Program-made: the position numbers and the translations under genes
The notes under the pieces: generated by a model
Database searches by the model: none
What the model was told of the DNA's origin: nothing
What the model saw: the letters and a program-made list of their open reading frames with translations, nothing else
Shown here: in pieces, positions 18,387 to 27,017 of the stretch
Numbering within the stretch: position 1 is the first letter of the stretch
Layout: every line of letters starts with the position of its first letter
NCBI GenBank assembly: GCA_017644375.1
Contig: JAEPLP010000001.1
Coordinates: forward strand, 1,472,001-1,536,000
Source of the DNA: Prochlorococcus marinus CUG1435
Lineage (GTDB): Bacteria; Cyanobacteriota; Cyanobacteriia; PCC-6307; Cyanobiaceae
Direction of reading: 5' to 3'
DNA: 64,000 nt

Positions 18387-18435
18387 ATTCTTATATGAGA
18401 CTTATAATTAGTCTCGTATTTGGTCTTATATAAGA
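18387..18435 (+). repeat. 49-nt structured repeat, copy 2
   Basis: Same length and ends as copy 1, 9 substitutions. The proximal pair is GAGACT/AGTCTC (6 bp, 7-nt loop); the distal element is GGTCTT, which can still pair with GAGACT through two G-U wobbles next to the perfect 8-bp outer arms. The preceding bases (TATAGTT versus TATAACT) are also alike. Confidence 0.8.
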
Positions 18436-18598
18436 AATAAAAGATATTAATTTTTTTTATTTGAATAAACTATGTCCAGGTAATTTTTAGCCAAAAAATT
18501 ATAAATTAATTAATAAATCCAGAAATCATGTCCTCTCAATGTCCAATAAAAAATGAATTTCAATAATTAATTGCTATAACAGGCTTTCAATTTTTATT

Positions 18599-18619
18599 GT
18601 ACTGCCTTATAGACAGTAC
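18599..18619 (-). terminator. Hairpin at the 3' end of the small secreted protein gene
   Basis: GTACTG and CAGTAC form a perfect 6-bp stem around a 9-nt loop, starting at the stop codon of the minus-strand gene that ends at 18619. On the minus strand it is followed by AATAAAAATT, an A/T tail rather than a clean T-run, so it is a weak terminator candidate or a 3'-end stabilising hairpin. Confidence 0.45.
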
Positions 18620-18879
18620 TACTTGGATTGCAGCTTTTGAATGACGGTTTGTTTGCCGATACTAGGAACATCATTTAAACCATTAGCATCAAACCATGGA
18701 GCACTTGCCCAATCAAACCCCTCACCAAAAGTATTATCAGGAGAAGTTATATACCAATGACACGATGCATCTGGAACATCAACTGAGCATTTCGACCAAT
18801 CATCTGACCACTGAGGAACTTGCACCCAGAGCAACGAAGAAAGCAGAAATGAAAGTATATTTATCATGATTAATATCAT
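18619..18879 (-). CDS. Small secreted protein, function unknown
   Basis: 86 residues with a classical signal peptide: MILIMINILSFLLSSLLW, then a Trp/Asp-rich mature part (QWSDDWSKCSVDVPDASCHW, FGEGFDWASAPWFDANG). Two cysteines ten residues apart could form a disulfide in the periplasm. A second in-frame ATG at 18867 gives an equally good signal peptide. No family is recognised. The gene is isolated on both sides by non-coding DNA that carries a shared repeat family, and a hairpin marks its 3' end. Convincing as a gene; function not known. Confidence 0.7.
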   Translation of the reverse strand: MILIMINILSFLLSSLLWVQVPQWSDDWSKCSVDVPDASCHWYITSPDNTFGEGFDWASAPWFDANGLNDVPSIGKQTVIQKLQSK

Positions 18880-18934
18880 ACAATAGTAGCTAGTTTTGTG
18901 CGATTATCAACTATCTCATAGTAGAACCATTAAT

Positions 18935-18952
18935 AGACTTATTATTAGTCTC
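18935..18952. repeat. Partial third copy of the AGACT...AGTCT element
   Basis: AGACTTATTATTAGTCTC matches 17 of 18 bases of the inner hairpin of copy 2 (AGACTTATAATTAGTCTC). It lies between the small secreted protein gene and the 3' end of pheT. The outer TCTTATAT/ATATAAGA arms are missing. Confidence 0.6.
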
Positions 18953-18972
18953 ATTTAAGACTTGTAATTGCG

Positions 18973-21417
18973 CTAACTTCTCAAGGTTGTATCAAATATT
19001 TTCTCAACATTTGAAATAATATTTGAATGAATTGTTGAAATATCTGAGTCGAGTAATGTTTTATCTTTGTCTCTATAGGATAATCGAAAGGTATAACTTA
19101 TATTATCTTCCCCAAGATTAACATCCTCAAAAACATCAATTAAATCAACATCTTCTAGTAAATTTTTTCCTGTTTTTCTTATTTGAGATATTATTTCATT
19201 AATTAGATATTTCTTGCTAAAAATAAAATTTATGTCCCTTTCCATTTTTGGAACAATTGGGTACTGCTTGTATACTGGAATCCATTTATTTTTCCTTGTA
19301 GCGGCTCCCAAAAGTATTGGAATATTTATACTAAATAAATAAATTTTTTTTAAAGCCTTCTTATCTAATACAAGTTTAGGGTGAATTTCACCAAAATATC
19401 CTGCATCTTTTCCTTCGATAAATAATTTAGCTGTCCTCCCAGGATGAAGGAAATCCATAGAATTAGTAGGCCTATCATCAATTTTTATATTTAAACATGA
19501 TAAAGCTTCCTTTAACTTGCCTCTTGCCTGATAATAATTAAGATCATTATCTCCAACTGAATTAACCCATTTATCAAATCTTTTATTTCCAAAAATTGCG
19601 CCATTCAATATTTCTTCTTGAATAAATTCTGAATTCTTTAAGAAAACATTTCCAACTTCAAAAACATAACAACTTGTTTGTCCAGCTTTTATATTACGAT
19701 TTACAATCTCTAAATGTTCTTTCCATATATTATTTCTAAGACAGCTAGTCTCTTGTAGCAAAGGGTTAGAAATTTTTATAAGTTTGTCATTTTCTTCTGG
19801 AACAAGAGAATAACTTAGTACCTCATTAAAACCATTATCAATAAAGCCATTTTTTATCTTTCTTAAAGCCAACTGCTCTGATGTTAATTTTCCAGGCTTA
19901 ATAGGATTAGGTAGATTTAAATCAAATCTGTCATACCCTATTAGTCTCGCAATTTCTTCAATTAAATCTATTTCCCTAATTAAATCTTGTGATCTATTAG
20001 GAATTACTGCTACATCCCAGCCATATTCTTTACTTTTTAAAGTACAACCTATGAGTTTTAATTTATCAATTATTTCATGATCAGATAAATTTCTTTTATC
20101 TAATTGATCATTGGTAATTAATTTACCAAGAATTTTATGTATACGACTTCTTCGTAATTTTATAAAATTATCCTCGTTATTTATTAAATTTGAGGTATGA
20201 ATAGTTGGTTTAATAATAGTAAAAAATTCTTCTAGAAGATTGATAGCTCTTGTTACAGAATCTATTGTATTTTGAGATGAAATACCTTTTTCATATCTGC
20301 TACTAGATTCAGTTCTTATCCCAATTTCCTTCGAGGATTTTCTTATGGTAACGGGATTAAAAACAGCTCCTTCTAGATAAATAGATGAAGTAGTATTGGA
20401 TACCGAAGTCTCTAAACCTCCCATAACACCAGCGATAGCGATTGGTTTATCACAACAAGTAATTACTGTTATATTTTCATTTAAATCGTATTTTTTTCCA
20501 TCTAGGCATACGAGACTTTCATTATCTACTGCTTTCCTAACAGAAAAGTCTTCAGGAGTAACTTCCTTACCAATTAGACTTGATAATTTATCTTTATCAA
20601 AAGCATGCAATGGTTGACCTTGTTCTAGAAGAATATAATTTGTTAAATCAACTAAAAGATTTATCGATTTTATACCAGATTTTTGTAAACGATCTTTAAT
20701 CCATCTTGGAGATAATTTTTCACCATTAACTCCATCAATCAGAGTTATAGTATAAAGACAATGTGATGTTATTGCTTCGGTGCAAAGCTTAATTTCTTTA
20801 AGTAAGTGAATATTATATCTATGATTTAAATCTGGAAAATTGAATTTTGATTCCAAAAGAGCAGAAATTTCGCGTGCTATACCTATAACTGACATTCCAT
20901 CAGGCCTGTTAGCTGTAATGGCTAAATCATAAACAAAATCATTTAATTGAAGCAAATTAGACGCTGGAGTCCCCAATTCATGTTTCAAGGCTAAATCTTC
21001 ATCAATAATCGCAATCCCATCACTGGAGTCCTCTAAACCAAGCTCCTGCAATGAACATATCATTCCTTCACTCAATACACCTCTGATTTCGCTTCTTTTA
21101 ATAGTTAAATTTACAGCATTTAATTTTGCACCCACAGTGGCAATATAGACATAAATATTTGGTTTTATATTTCGAGCACCACAGATAATTTGCAAATTCT
21201 TTGTATTACCAATATCGACATGGCAAATAGAAAGCTTATTGGAACCTTCATGTTTTAAAACAGATAAAACCTTACCTAAAACAACGCCATTAACATTTTT
21301 TGAACAGTCTTCTAGAGATTCAACCTCAAATCCCCCTATGGATAATTTCTCAGAAAGATCTTCAGGAGTAGAGTTAATTTCTACTAATTTTTTTAACCAA
21401 TTATGAGAAACTTTCAT
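18973..21417 (-). CDS. pheT: Phenylalanyl-tRNA synthetase beta subunit
   Basis: Non-catalytic beta subunit of the alpha2-beta2 enzyme that charges tRNA-Phe; it also edits mischarged Tyr. Domains in order over 814 residues: tRNA-binding OB fold (VVLGKVLSVLKHEGSNKL, ICGARN), B3/B4 editing domain (AITANRPDGMSVIGIAREI, PLHAFDKDKL), B5 (RRSRIHKILG), the catalytic-like core (LIREIDLIEEIARLIGYD, FLHPGRTA), and the C-terminal anticodon-binding FDX-ACB domain (YPIVPKMERDINFIFSK). pheS is not in the window. Divergent from rpmG. The last bases lead into a partial repeat at 18935-18952. Confidence 0.97.
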   Translation of the reverse strand: MKVSHNWLKKLVEINSTPEDLSEKLSIGGFEVESLEDCSKNVNGVVLGKVLSVLKHEGSNKLSICHVDIGNTKNLQIICGARNIKPNIYVYIATVGAKLNAVNLTIKRSEIRGVLSEGMICSLQELGLEDSSDGIAIIDEDLALKHELGTPASNLLQLNDFVYDLAITANRPDGMSVIGIAREISALLESKFNFPDLNHRYNIHLLKEIKLCTEAITSHCLYTITLIDGVNGEKLSPRWIKDRLQKSGIKSINLLVDLTNYILLEQGQPLHAFDKDKLSSLIGKEVTPEDFSVRKAVDNESLVCLDGKKYDLNENITVITCCDKPIAIAGVMGGLETSVSNTTSSIYLEGAVFNPVTIRKSSKEIGIRTESSSRYEKGISSQNTIDSVTRAINLLEEFFTIIKPTIHTSNLINNEDNFIKLRRSRIHKILGKLITNDQLDKRNLSDHEIIDKLKLIGCTLKSKEYGWDVAVIPNRSQDLIREIDLIEEIARLIGYDRFDLNLPNPIKPGKLTSEQLALRKIKNGFIDNGFNEVLSYSLVPEENDKLIKISNPLLQETSCLRNNIWKEHLEIVNRNIKAGQTSCYVFEVGNVFLKNSEFIQEEILNGAIFGNKRFDKWVNSVGDNDLNYYQARGKLKEALSCLNIKIDDRPTNSMDFLHPGRTAKLFIEGKDAGYFGEIHPKLVLDKKALKKIYLFSINIPILLGAATRKNKWIPVYKQYPIVPKMERDINFIFSKKYLINEIISQIRKTGKNLLEDVDLIDVFEDVNLGEDNISYTFRLSYRDKDKTLLDSDISTIHSNIISNVEKIFDTTLRS

Positions 21418-21518
21418 GTATAAATTTTATTCAATGATAATAAAAGAATTGGAAATATCTTCAAAATAGTTTCTTGAAGATGTACAATAGAAAATTATAC
21501 ATTAACGTATTAATTAAA

Positions 21519-21713
21519 ATGGCCAAAAAAGGGACAAGAGTTGTAGTTACCCTAGAATGTACTGAGGCTAGAACAAGCACAGACCCTAAGAGATCTAATG
21601 GTGTCTCAAGATATACTACCGAAAAGAACCGTAGAAATACTACTGAAAGATTAGAACTAAAAAAGTTTAATCCTCATCTAAACAGAATGACTATTCACAA
21701 AGAAATAAAGTAA
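21519..21713 (+). CDS. rpmG: 50S ribosomal protein L33
   Basis: 64 residues: [20 protein letters not shown], then [20 protein letters not shown] and a closing MTIHKEIK, the bacterial/chloroplast L33 pattern. The reading frame extends 15 codons upstream to 21474, but family comparison places the start at the internal ATG at 21519 (MAKKG). One cysteine remains, so the four-Cys zinc ribbon found in some L33 is absent. rpsR follows 12 bases later, the usual cyanobacterial and plastid pairing. Confidence 0.95.
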   Translation: MAKKGTRVVVTLECTEARTSTDPKRSNGVSRYTTEKNRRNTTERLELKKFNPHLNRMTIHKEIK

Positions 21714-21725
21714 TCAGAACAAATC

Positions 21726-21947
21726 ATGCCTAATTCAATTTTTAAAAAACAATTATCACCTATTAAACCGGGAGATCCTATTGATTACAAAGATGTAGAA
21801 CTTCTCAAAAAATTTATTACTGAGAGAGGAAAAATTCTACCAAGAAGAATGACTGGTTTAACATCAAAACAACAAAGGGATCTTACATTAGCTGTTAAAA
21901 GGGCAAGAATTGTAGCACTTTTACCTTTTGTAAATCCAGAAGGCTAA
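21726..21947 (+). CDS. rpsR: 30S ribosomal protein S18
   Basis: 73 residues with the S18 core: [20 protein letters not shown], then [20 protein letters not shown] and ARIVALLPF. Binds S6 on the platform of the small subunit. Directly follows rpmG, consistent with co-transcription. Normal length, ATG start, nothing unusual. Confidence 0.97.
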   Translation: MPNSIFKKQLSPIKPGDPIDYKDVELLKKFITERGKILPRRMTGLTSKQQRDLTLAVKRARIVALLPFVNPEG

Positions 21948-21992
21948 TGCAATATTGGATATAGTTAGCTCTATAATTAATATTCCAAATAT

Positions 21993-23177
21993 TTGAAAGA
22001 TTTAACTAATTTAAAAACGTATATTATAGATTCTGAAAATCCACATGAAGTGGATGATGCTATTTCTCTAGAAATAAAAGAAGGAAATATGACAAAACTA
22101 TGGATACATATTAGTAATCCTTGCAAACTTTTTTTGCATGATTCTAATATTGATCTTGAAGCGAGAAGGAAAAACAATAGTTTATATCTTACGGATCAAT
22201 ATATCTCAATGCTCCCTACAGAAATTCTTAATAAGGCAAATCTAGCTCAAAATAAGATTTCAGAAACTATAAGCGCATCAATAGAATTCAACGACGATGG
22301 TTCAATAGATAAGTATGAGATAATTGAAGCTATTATCAAACCTAAATATCAATTAACATATGACGATGCAAATGAAATATTGGAATTAGAACCCAAAGAA
22401 GAAATTGAATTAATTCAAATTAAAAATTTATTAGAAAAAAGTATCTTATTTAGAAAAAAACAAGGGGCAATTTTATTTGAGGGACCTAATTGTAAAATTA
22501 AATTAAATAAAGATAAAATCTTAATAACTAAATTAGAAAAAACGATAGCACAAATTATTGTTGCAGAAGCAATGATATTAATGGGTTATGTTACAAGTTT
22601 ATTTATAAATAAATATAACTTAGCGGCTGCATATAGAGTTCAAAAAATTAATTGTAATCCAAACGAAATTCTTACAAAATATAATGAAAGTGAAATTAAA
22701 TATATACTATTAAAGCAATATATGGGAAGAAGTTATATTACAATTAAACCCGGTAATCATGAATCATTGGGGCTACCAATGTATGTACAATGCACTTCAC
22801 CATTAAGAAGATATTTAGATTTAATTATACAAAGACAGGTTTATAACAAAATTAATAATTATGAACTTCTCAGTACAAGTTCTATTTCTAGAATTATAGA
22901 TTATTCTAAAAATAGACAAACAGAAAATAATAATATCTTTAAAAATGATAAATTCAAATATTTATCAATATTTTTTAAAAATGAAAATAAAAATTTTTAT
23001 AAAATAATATTTGTTAAGTGGATTAATTATAAAAAAAATATAGCTTTAGTTTTATTCCCAGAGTATTCACTAGAAATTCTTATTACTCTTTTTGTATCAA
23101 TAGAAATATATAGTAATAAAATATATAAAGTAAAATATAACATAAATGATAATAATCTTTTAGAGTTTGTTTATTAA
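21993..23177 (+). CDS. RNB-domain 3'-5' exoribonuclease, short form
   Basis: RNase II/R family catalytic domain standing almost alone: 394 residues instead of 640-800. The metal site reads IDSENPHEVDDAIS; compared with the four Asp of E. coli RNase II, three are kept and the third-in-line position (equivalent to Asp207) is Glu. The RNA-anchoring motif CTSPLRRYLDLIIQRQV is intact. There is no N-terminal cold-shock pair; the C-terminal 90 residues might be a degenerate S1 domain. The start is TTG at 21993 and leaves only about 8 residues before the catalytic motif. It lies between rpsR and metG. A second RNB protein at 36.9 kb has complementary losses. Confidence 0.85.
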   Translation: MKDLTNLKTYIIDSENPHEVDDAISLEIKEGNMTKLWIHISNPCKLFLHDSNIDLEARRKNNSLYLTDQYISMLPTEILNKANLAQNKISETISASIEFNDDGSIDKYEIIEAIIKPKYQLTYDDANEILELEPKEEIELIQIKNLLEKSILFRKKQGAILFEGPNCKIKLNKDKILITKLEKTIAQIIVAEAMILMGYVTSLFINKYNLAAAYRVQKINCNPNEILTKYNESEIKYILLKQYMGRSYITIKPGNHESLGLPMYVQCTSPLRRYLDLIIQRQVYNKINNYELLSTSSISRIIDYSKNRQTENNNIFKNDKFKYLSIFFKNENKNFYKIIFVKWINYKKNIALVLFPEYSLEILITLFVSIEIYSNKIYKVKYNINDNNLLEFVY

Positions 23178-23244
23178 AAAAAGAATTTAATCTAACTACT
23201 TATTATTAGTAAAAAATATTTGTTAAAATTAGCAAAAAAGTTTT

Positions 23245-24780
23245 ATGAGTTTTGTCATTACTACGCCTTTATATTATGTAAATGATAAACCACATTTGGG
23301 AAGTGTTTATACAACAATAATTTGTGACGCCATAGCAAGGTATAAGAGGCTTATAGGCGAAGAAGTTATCTTTATCACGGGAGTTGATGAGCATGGTTTA
23401 AAAATACAAAGAACAGCTAATGAGAAAGGTATCGAACCAAAGACTCATTGTGATGAAATTTCAGAAATATTTAATATTAATTGGAAAAAGTGGGATATAA
23501 CATTTGATAAATTCATAAGAACAAGCTCGAAAAAACACGAATTGGTAGTTAATGAATTTTATGAACGAGTTAAAAAATCAGATGATATCTATATGGGAGT
23601 ACAAAAAGGTTGGTACTGTGTAGGATGTGAAGAATTTAAAGATAATCCAGAAAACTCATCAACATACAAATGTCCAATACATCAAAAGAATTTAGAATGG
23701 AAAAATGAGGAGAATCTTTTTTTCAGGCTATCGAAATACCAAGACCAAATTGAGAAAATAATCAATGAACCTTTCTTCATAGAACCAATTGAAAGAAGAA
23801 ATGAAATTATAAATTTTGTTTCTAGAGGCTTAAAAGATTTTTCAATCTCAAGAACTAATGTCTCATGGGGCATTCCTGTCCCTGATTACGATAATCATAC
23901 TTTTTACGTCTGGTTTGATGCTTTGCTTGGATATGTAAGTGCAATTAGCTCTAAGGATACGGATTGTTCATTACAAAAATCAATTAATAATGGATGGCCC
24001 GCAGATGTTCATTTAATTGGTAAAGATATACTTAGATTTCACGCCGTCTATTGGCCTGCAATGCTTCTCTCTGCTGGCATGACCATTCCTAAAAAGGTTT
24101 TAGGACATGGGTTTCTTACTAGAGAGGGTCAAAAAATGGGGAAAAGTTTAGGAAATGTTCTGGACCCTGACCTATTACTTTCTAAATATGGAAATGATCC
24201 TGTAAGGTGGTACCTAATCAAAGACATATCACTAGGTAATGATGGAGATTTCCAAGATAAAAGATTTGTTGACATTATCAATAATGACTTAGCTAATACA
24301 ATTGGCAACTTACTAAATAGGACATCATCTATGTCTAGAAAATGGTTTGATAATAAGGTGCCAAATATTGAAAAGATATCAAGTGAAAATAAATTAGAGA
24401 ATTTTGCCAAAATTGCAGTTGAAAGCTATCTTCATAAATTTGAAATTTACAAATTAGATTTAGCAGCCAATGAAGTTCTTAGCCTTGCGATTAATACAAA
24501 TTTATATTTGAATGATAATGAACCATGGATGTTAATAAAAGAAAAACATAATTTAACTACCGTTCAAGAAATTATTTATAACGTGTTAGAAAGTACACGA
24601 ATTATAGGATTATTATTATTGCCATTATTGCCGGGATTGTCATCAAAAATAGACGAACAACTTGGCTCTATATACAAAAAAGGTATTCCTTGGGAACAAC
24701 AATTAAGATGGGGATTATTAATTAGTAATTCAAGTCTTCCTAAACCAACACCAATAATAAATAAGCTCGAATATGAATAG
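23245..24780 (+). CDS. metG: Methionyl-tRNA synthetase
   Basis: Charges both initiator and elongator tRNA-Met. Class I motifs: HIGH as PHLGSVYTT near residue 20, and KMSKS as KMGKSLGNVLD. A zinc-type insertion with cysteines is present (YCVGCEEFKDNPE ... YKCPIHQ). 511 residues without the C-terminal dimerisation domain found in longer forms. Ends 8 bases inside the lptC reading frame. fmt, which formylates the initiator charged by this enzyme, is at 44.3 kb, and an elongator-type tRNA-Met is at 27.5 kb. Confidence 0.97.
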   Translation: MSFVITTPLYYVNDKPHLGSVYTTIICDAIARYKRLIGEEVIFITGVDEHGLKIQRTANEKGIEPKTHCDEISEIFNINWKKWDITFDKFIRTSSKKHELVVNEFYERVKKSDDIYMGVQKGWYCVGCEEFKDNPENSSTYKCPIHQKNLEWKNEENLFFRLSKYQDQIEKIINEPFFIEPIERRNEIINFVSRGLKDFSISRTNVSWGIPVPDYDNHTFYVWFDALLGYVSAISSKDTDCSLQKSINNGWPADVHLIGKDILRFHAVYWPAMLLSAGMTIPKKVLGHGFLTREGQKMGKSLGNVLDPDLLLSKYGNDPVRWYLIKDISLGNDGDFQDKRFVDIINNDLANTIGNLLNRTSSMSRKWFDNKVPNIEKISSENKLENFAKIAVESYLHKFEIYKLDLAANEVLSLAINTNLYLNDNEPWMLIKEKHNLTTVQEIIYNVLESTRIIGLLLLPLLPGLSSKIDEQLGSIYKKGIPWEQQLRWGLLISNSSLPKPTPIINKLEYE

Positions 24781-25399
24781 AATATATAGATTATTAATAA
24801 TTTTCGTACCATTTTTTATTTTTGGATGCAAACTTAATGAAATTAAAGAATATAAAGTAATACAAAAAATAGATAATTTAGATATGAATATTTTCTCTAA
24901 GAGTGGAGAAAAATTATATTCAATTAGTAGTACAAACTCAATTTATAACAATAATGAATTAAAGTTTGAATTAAAAAAACCAACCATTAACATTTTTAAA
25001 GGTGATGAACCCAAATATATTATTAATTCAGATGAATCTACATTATCAGAGAACAATAATCTCCTTAAATTAAAAGGTAATGTGAAATTAAAAACACTTA
25101 AGCAAAATGAGGATTTTTTATATGCTGATAATTTTATTTGGAATATTGAAGAGGCTAATTATCTATTAGAGGGGAATATAAGATTTGAAAATAAAAATAT
25201 CATATTAAATTCAGAAAAAGCCAGGTTGAGTTCAAATAACATAATAGAATTTTTTAATCCCGTAAAATATGTAATTAAGGACGATAATAATGAGAATAGA
25301 TATGAAATAAATTCAGAAAATGCATATTATAACCTCAAAACAGAATCCGTAAGTTTTAAAGCAAAAGATAAAAGAGTTCGTTCAATAATTTATTTTTAA
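24773..25399 (+). CDS. lptC: LPS export component LptC, lipoprotein-like
   Basis: 208 residues. Residues 5-18 are hydrophobic and end in a lipobox-like FIFGC with the cysteine at 19, so it may be lipid-anchored. The remainder fits the LptC/OstA-like beta-jellyroll: repeats such as ESTLSENNNLLKLKGNVKL and LYADNFIWN, then YLLEGNIRFENKNIILNSEKA. Family role: bridges the LptBFG transporter to LptA in moving lipopolysaccharide to the outer membrane. Translation is probably coupled to metG through an 8-base overlap. It converges on the CCB-type gene with a 4-base overlap. Confidence 0.82.
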   Translation: MNRIYRLLIIFVPFFIFGCKLNEIKEYKVIQKIDNLDMNIFSKSGEKLYSISSTNSIYNNNELKFELKKPTINIFKGDEPKYIINSDESTLSENNNLLKLKGNVKLKTLKQNEDFLYADNFIWNIEEANYLLEGNIRFENKNIILNSEKARLSSNNIIEFFNPVKYVIKDDNNENRYEINSENAYYNLKTESVSFKAKDKRVRSIIYF

Positions 25400-26022
25400 A
25401 TATTATTTTTTTGAAAAATATTACTTATTTTTTTCGACCAGTTCTTTAACCATTTTTCATCAGACTTTGTAAAACATTTAGCACTCCAGCCACCTATCAA
25501 TATAAAAGACTTATTATCTATAGGTACAACCAAAATAGATGGAATTTCGGCACAAAAATTATAAAATTCATCTCTTCCGGGATAAAATTTAGTGTTTGCC
25601 AACGATATTAATTTCATATCTTTTACGGATCTAAGACAAGTTTCCCCAGGTTTAAACTCATTACTTGAAGTAATTCCTCTTCTCAGGATATTGACTCCAT
25701 CATTGTGGATTAATATTGATGCTGCTGCTGTAGAAGTTAATATCGCTTCAGAACCCCATGCAAGTTCATCAATAACTTCATCCGGCATGTTTCTATCAAA
25801 GAGAAACTTATTTTCTCCTTTTAAATCAGCTTTCTCGCCAGCTAAAGGTTCGAATTGTTTAAATAAGAAACCTATCAAAATAATAATTAATGAAGCTATT
25901 GCAGCTATTACTTGTGCTCTCTCAAGCTCAGGAGTAATTATTTCTATTGAAAAGAAATTTACTATCTGGAAAATAAAAAGTATTGTACCTATTAATATTA
26001 AAGATTTCCCATTGAATCCCAT
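25396..26022 (-). CDS. CCB2/CCB4-type cytochrome b6f assembly factor (DUF2930)
   Basis: 208 residues. Two membrane segments lie close together at the N-terminus (about 7-26 and 36-56), followed by a soluble domain with FDRNMPDEVIDELAWGSEAI, TSTAAASILIHNDGVNILRRG and FILIGGWSAKCFTKSDEKW. This pattern matches the CCB2/CCB4 family, which in chloroplasts attaches haem c-i to cytochrome b6. In the cyanobacterium it would act at the thylakoid membrane. Divergent from the small membrane protein at 26134. Confidence 0.82.
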   Translation of the reverse strand: MGFNGKSLILIGTILFIFQIVNFFSIEIITPELERAQVIAAIASLIIILIGFLFKQFEPLAGEKADLKGENKFLFDRNMPDEVIDELAWGSEAILTSTAAASILIHNDGVNILRRGITSSNEFKPGETCLRSVKDMKLISLANTKFYPGRDEFYNFCAEIPSILVVPIDNKSFILIGGWSAKCFTKSDEKWLKNWSKKISNIFQKNNI

Positions 26023-26133
26023 ATATTAAATACGTTATTTCTATCTAAATTATGCAATTATTATATTGTTTAGTACGTTTAAAAATACTCAAACATATGG
26101 TTTTTAATATATAATTAACCAAAACCTTATAAA

Positions 26134-26445
26134 ATGAACCTAAACATTAATAAATATCTTTTTTCTTTCATCATTACTTCTTTAATATTTACTCTTATTC
26201 CCTCTACTACGTACGCATTAGAATCTAATACTATATATAAATTTTTTGGTGTTACTCAACAAAAGACCATTATCAATTACGAAAAAAGTCAGCCTTCATC
26301 TATTGATAATCCCGTAGTTGATCCAAATTTTAACACTATGAGATCAAAAGATACGGATAGTTCAACCGCTATTTATATTGTTATTGGTTTATTAATAGCT
26401 GCAACAATTATTCCGTTAGCAACATGGTGGTATTTCTCTAAATAA
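26134..26445 (+). CDS. Small exported single-pass membrane protein, function unknown
   Basis: 103 residues. Signal peptide about 1-29 (hydrophobic core after NKYLFS, Ala-rich end TTYALE), an extra-cytoplasmic middle (about 30-78) and a C-terminal membrane segment (about 79-100, AIYIVIGLLIAATIIPLATW) followed by YFSK, so type I topology. No family recognised beyond picocyanobacterial conservation. A TATAAT box at 26110-26115 sits 18 bases before the ATG and could be the -10 element of a short-leader transcript. cobU follows 10 bases later. Confidence 0.72.
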   Translation: MNLNINKYLFSFIITSLIFTLIPSTTYALESNTIYKFFGVTQQKTIINYEKSQPSSIDNPVVDPNFNTMRSKDTDSSTAIYIVIGLLIAATIIPLATWWYFSK

Positions 26446-26455
26446 TAGAGAATTT

Positions 26456-27016
26456 ATGAATGCAAATGATTTAAGCAATAGTGATTATTCCTCTCATATT
26501 ATTTTTATTACAGGAGGTACAAAGAGTGGCAAAAGTGAATTCGCAGAGTATTTAGCAAAGAAGGTAAAGAAATTATCATATGTAGCCTTATCTGAAAACA
26601 ATGTTGATGATAAAGAATGGCAAGATAAAATTAATTTACACCGAAAAAGAAGACCAAAAGATTGGAAATTAATAGAAACGACAGATCTACTAAATACATT
26701 AAGAATTGAAGAGGGTCCATTATTAATAGATTCGATTGGCGGATTTGTAATGGAAAGTATAGAAAGAGAACACAAAGAATGGTTAACAAAGATGCATTCA
26801 CTAATAGTTCATTTAAAGAAAAGAAAAAGCATAACATTTATAGTTGGTGAGCAAGTTGGTTGGAGTTTGGTCTCAGAATATAAAATTGGTAATACTTATA
26901 TTGAAAGAATAGGCGAGCTGCAAAAGAAAATTACAAAATTATCGAATGATAACTGGCTTGCAATAAACGGTAGAGCAATCAAAATAGATGATATAAGTTT
27001 AGAAATACCTACTTAA
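26456..27016 (+). CDS. cobU: Adenosylcobinamide kinase / guanylyltransferase
   Basis: Phosphorylates adenosylcobinamide and attaches GMP to give the GDP-activated nucleotide loop precursor of B12. P-loop GGTKSGKS at residues 20-27; LHRKRRPKDW carries the histidine that takes GMP in the family; LLIDSIGGFVMES is Walker B-like; FIVGEQVGWSLV and a closing RAIKIDDI fit CobU. 186 residues, normal. With cobN at 7-10.7 kb and metH at 11.7 kb it forms part of a dispersed cobalamin set. trmL begins 1 base after its stop. Confidence 0.93.
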   Translation: MNANDLSNSDYSSHIIFITGGTKSGKSEFAEYLAKKVKKLSYVALSENNVDDKEWQDKINLHRKRRPKDWKLIETTDLLNTLRIEEGPLLIDSIGGFVMESIEREHKEWLTKMHSLIVHLKKRKSITFIVGEQVGWSLVSEYKIGNTYIERIGELQKKITKLSNDNWLAINGRAIKIDDISLEIPT

Positions 27017-27017
27017 A

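Larger units (their letters stand above)
18201..18618. other. 418-base non-coding spacer with structured repeats
   Basis: No convincing reading frame was found on either strand. It contains two 49-base structured repeats (18208-18256 and 18387-18435) and most of a hairpin next to the stop of the downstream minus-strand gene. Otherwise it is AT-rich sequence. A GAGGAGG tract on the minus strand near 18310 is not followed by a usable start. Confidence 0.7.

Noticed and set aside
21474-21518. N-terminal extension of L33
   Set aside because: Family starts at MAKKG; the upstream 15 codons have no counterpart in L33.
25592-26029. 145-codon frame antisense to the CCB2/CCB4-type gene
   Set aside because: No family features; explained as a shadow of a well-recognised gene on the other strand.
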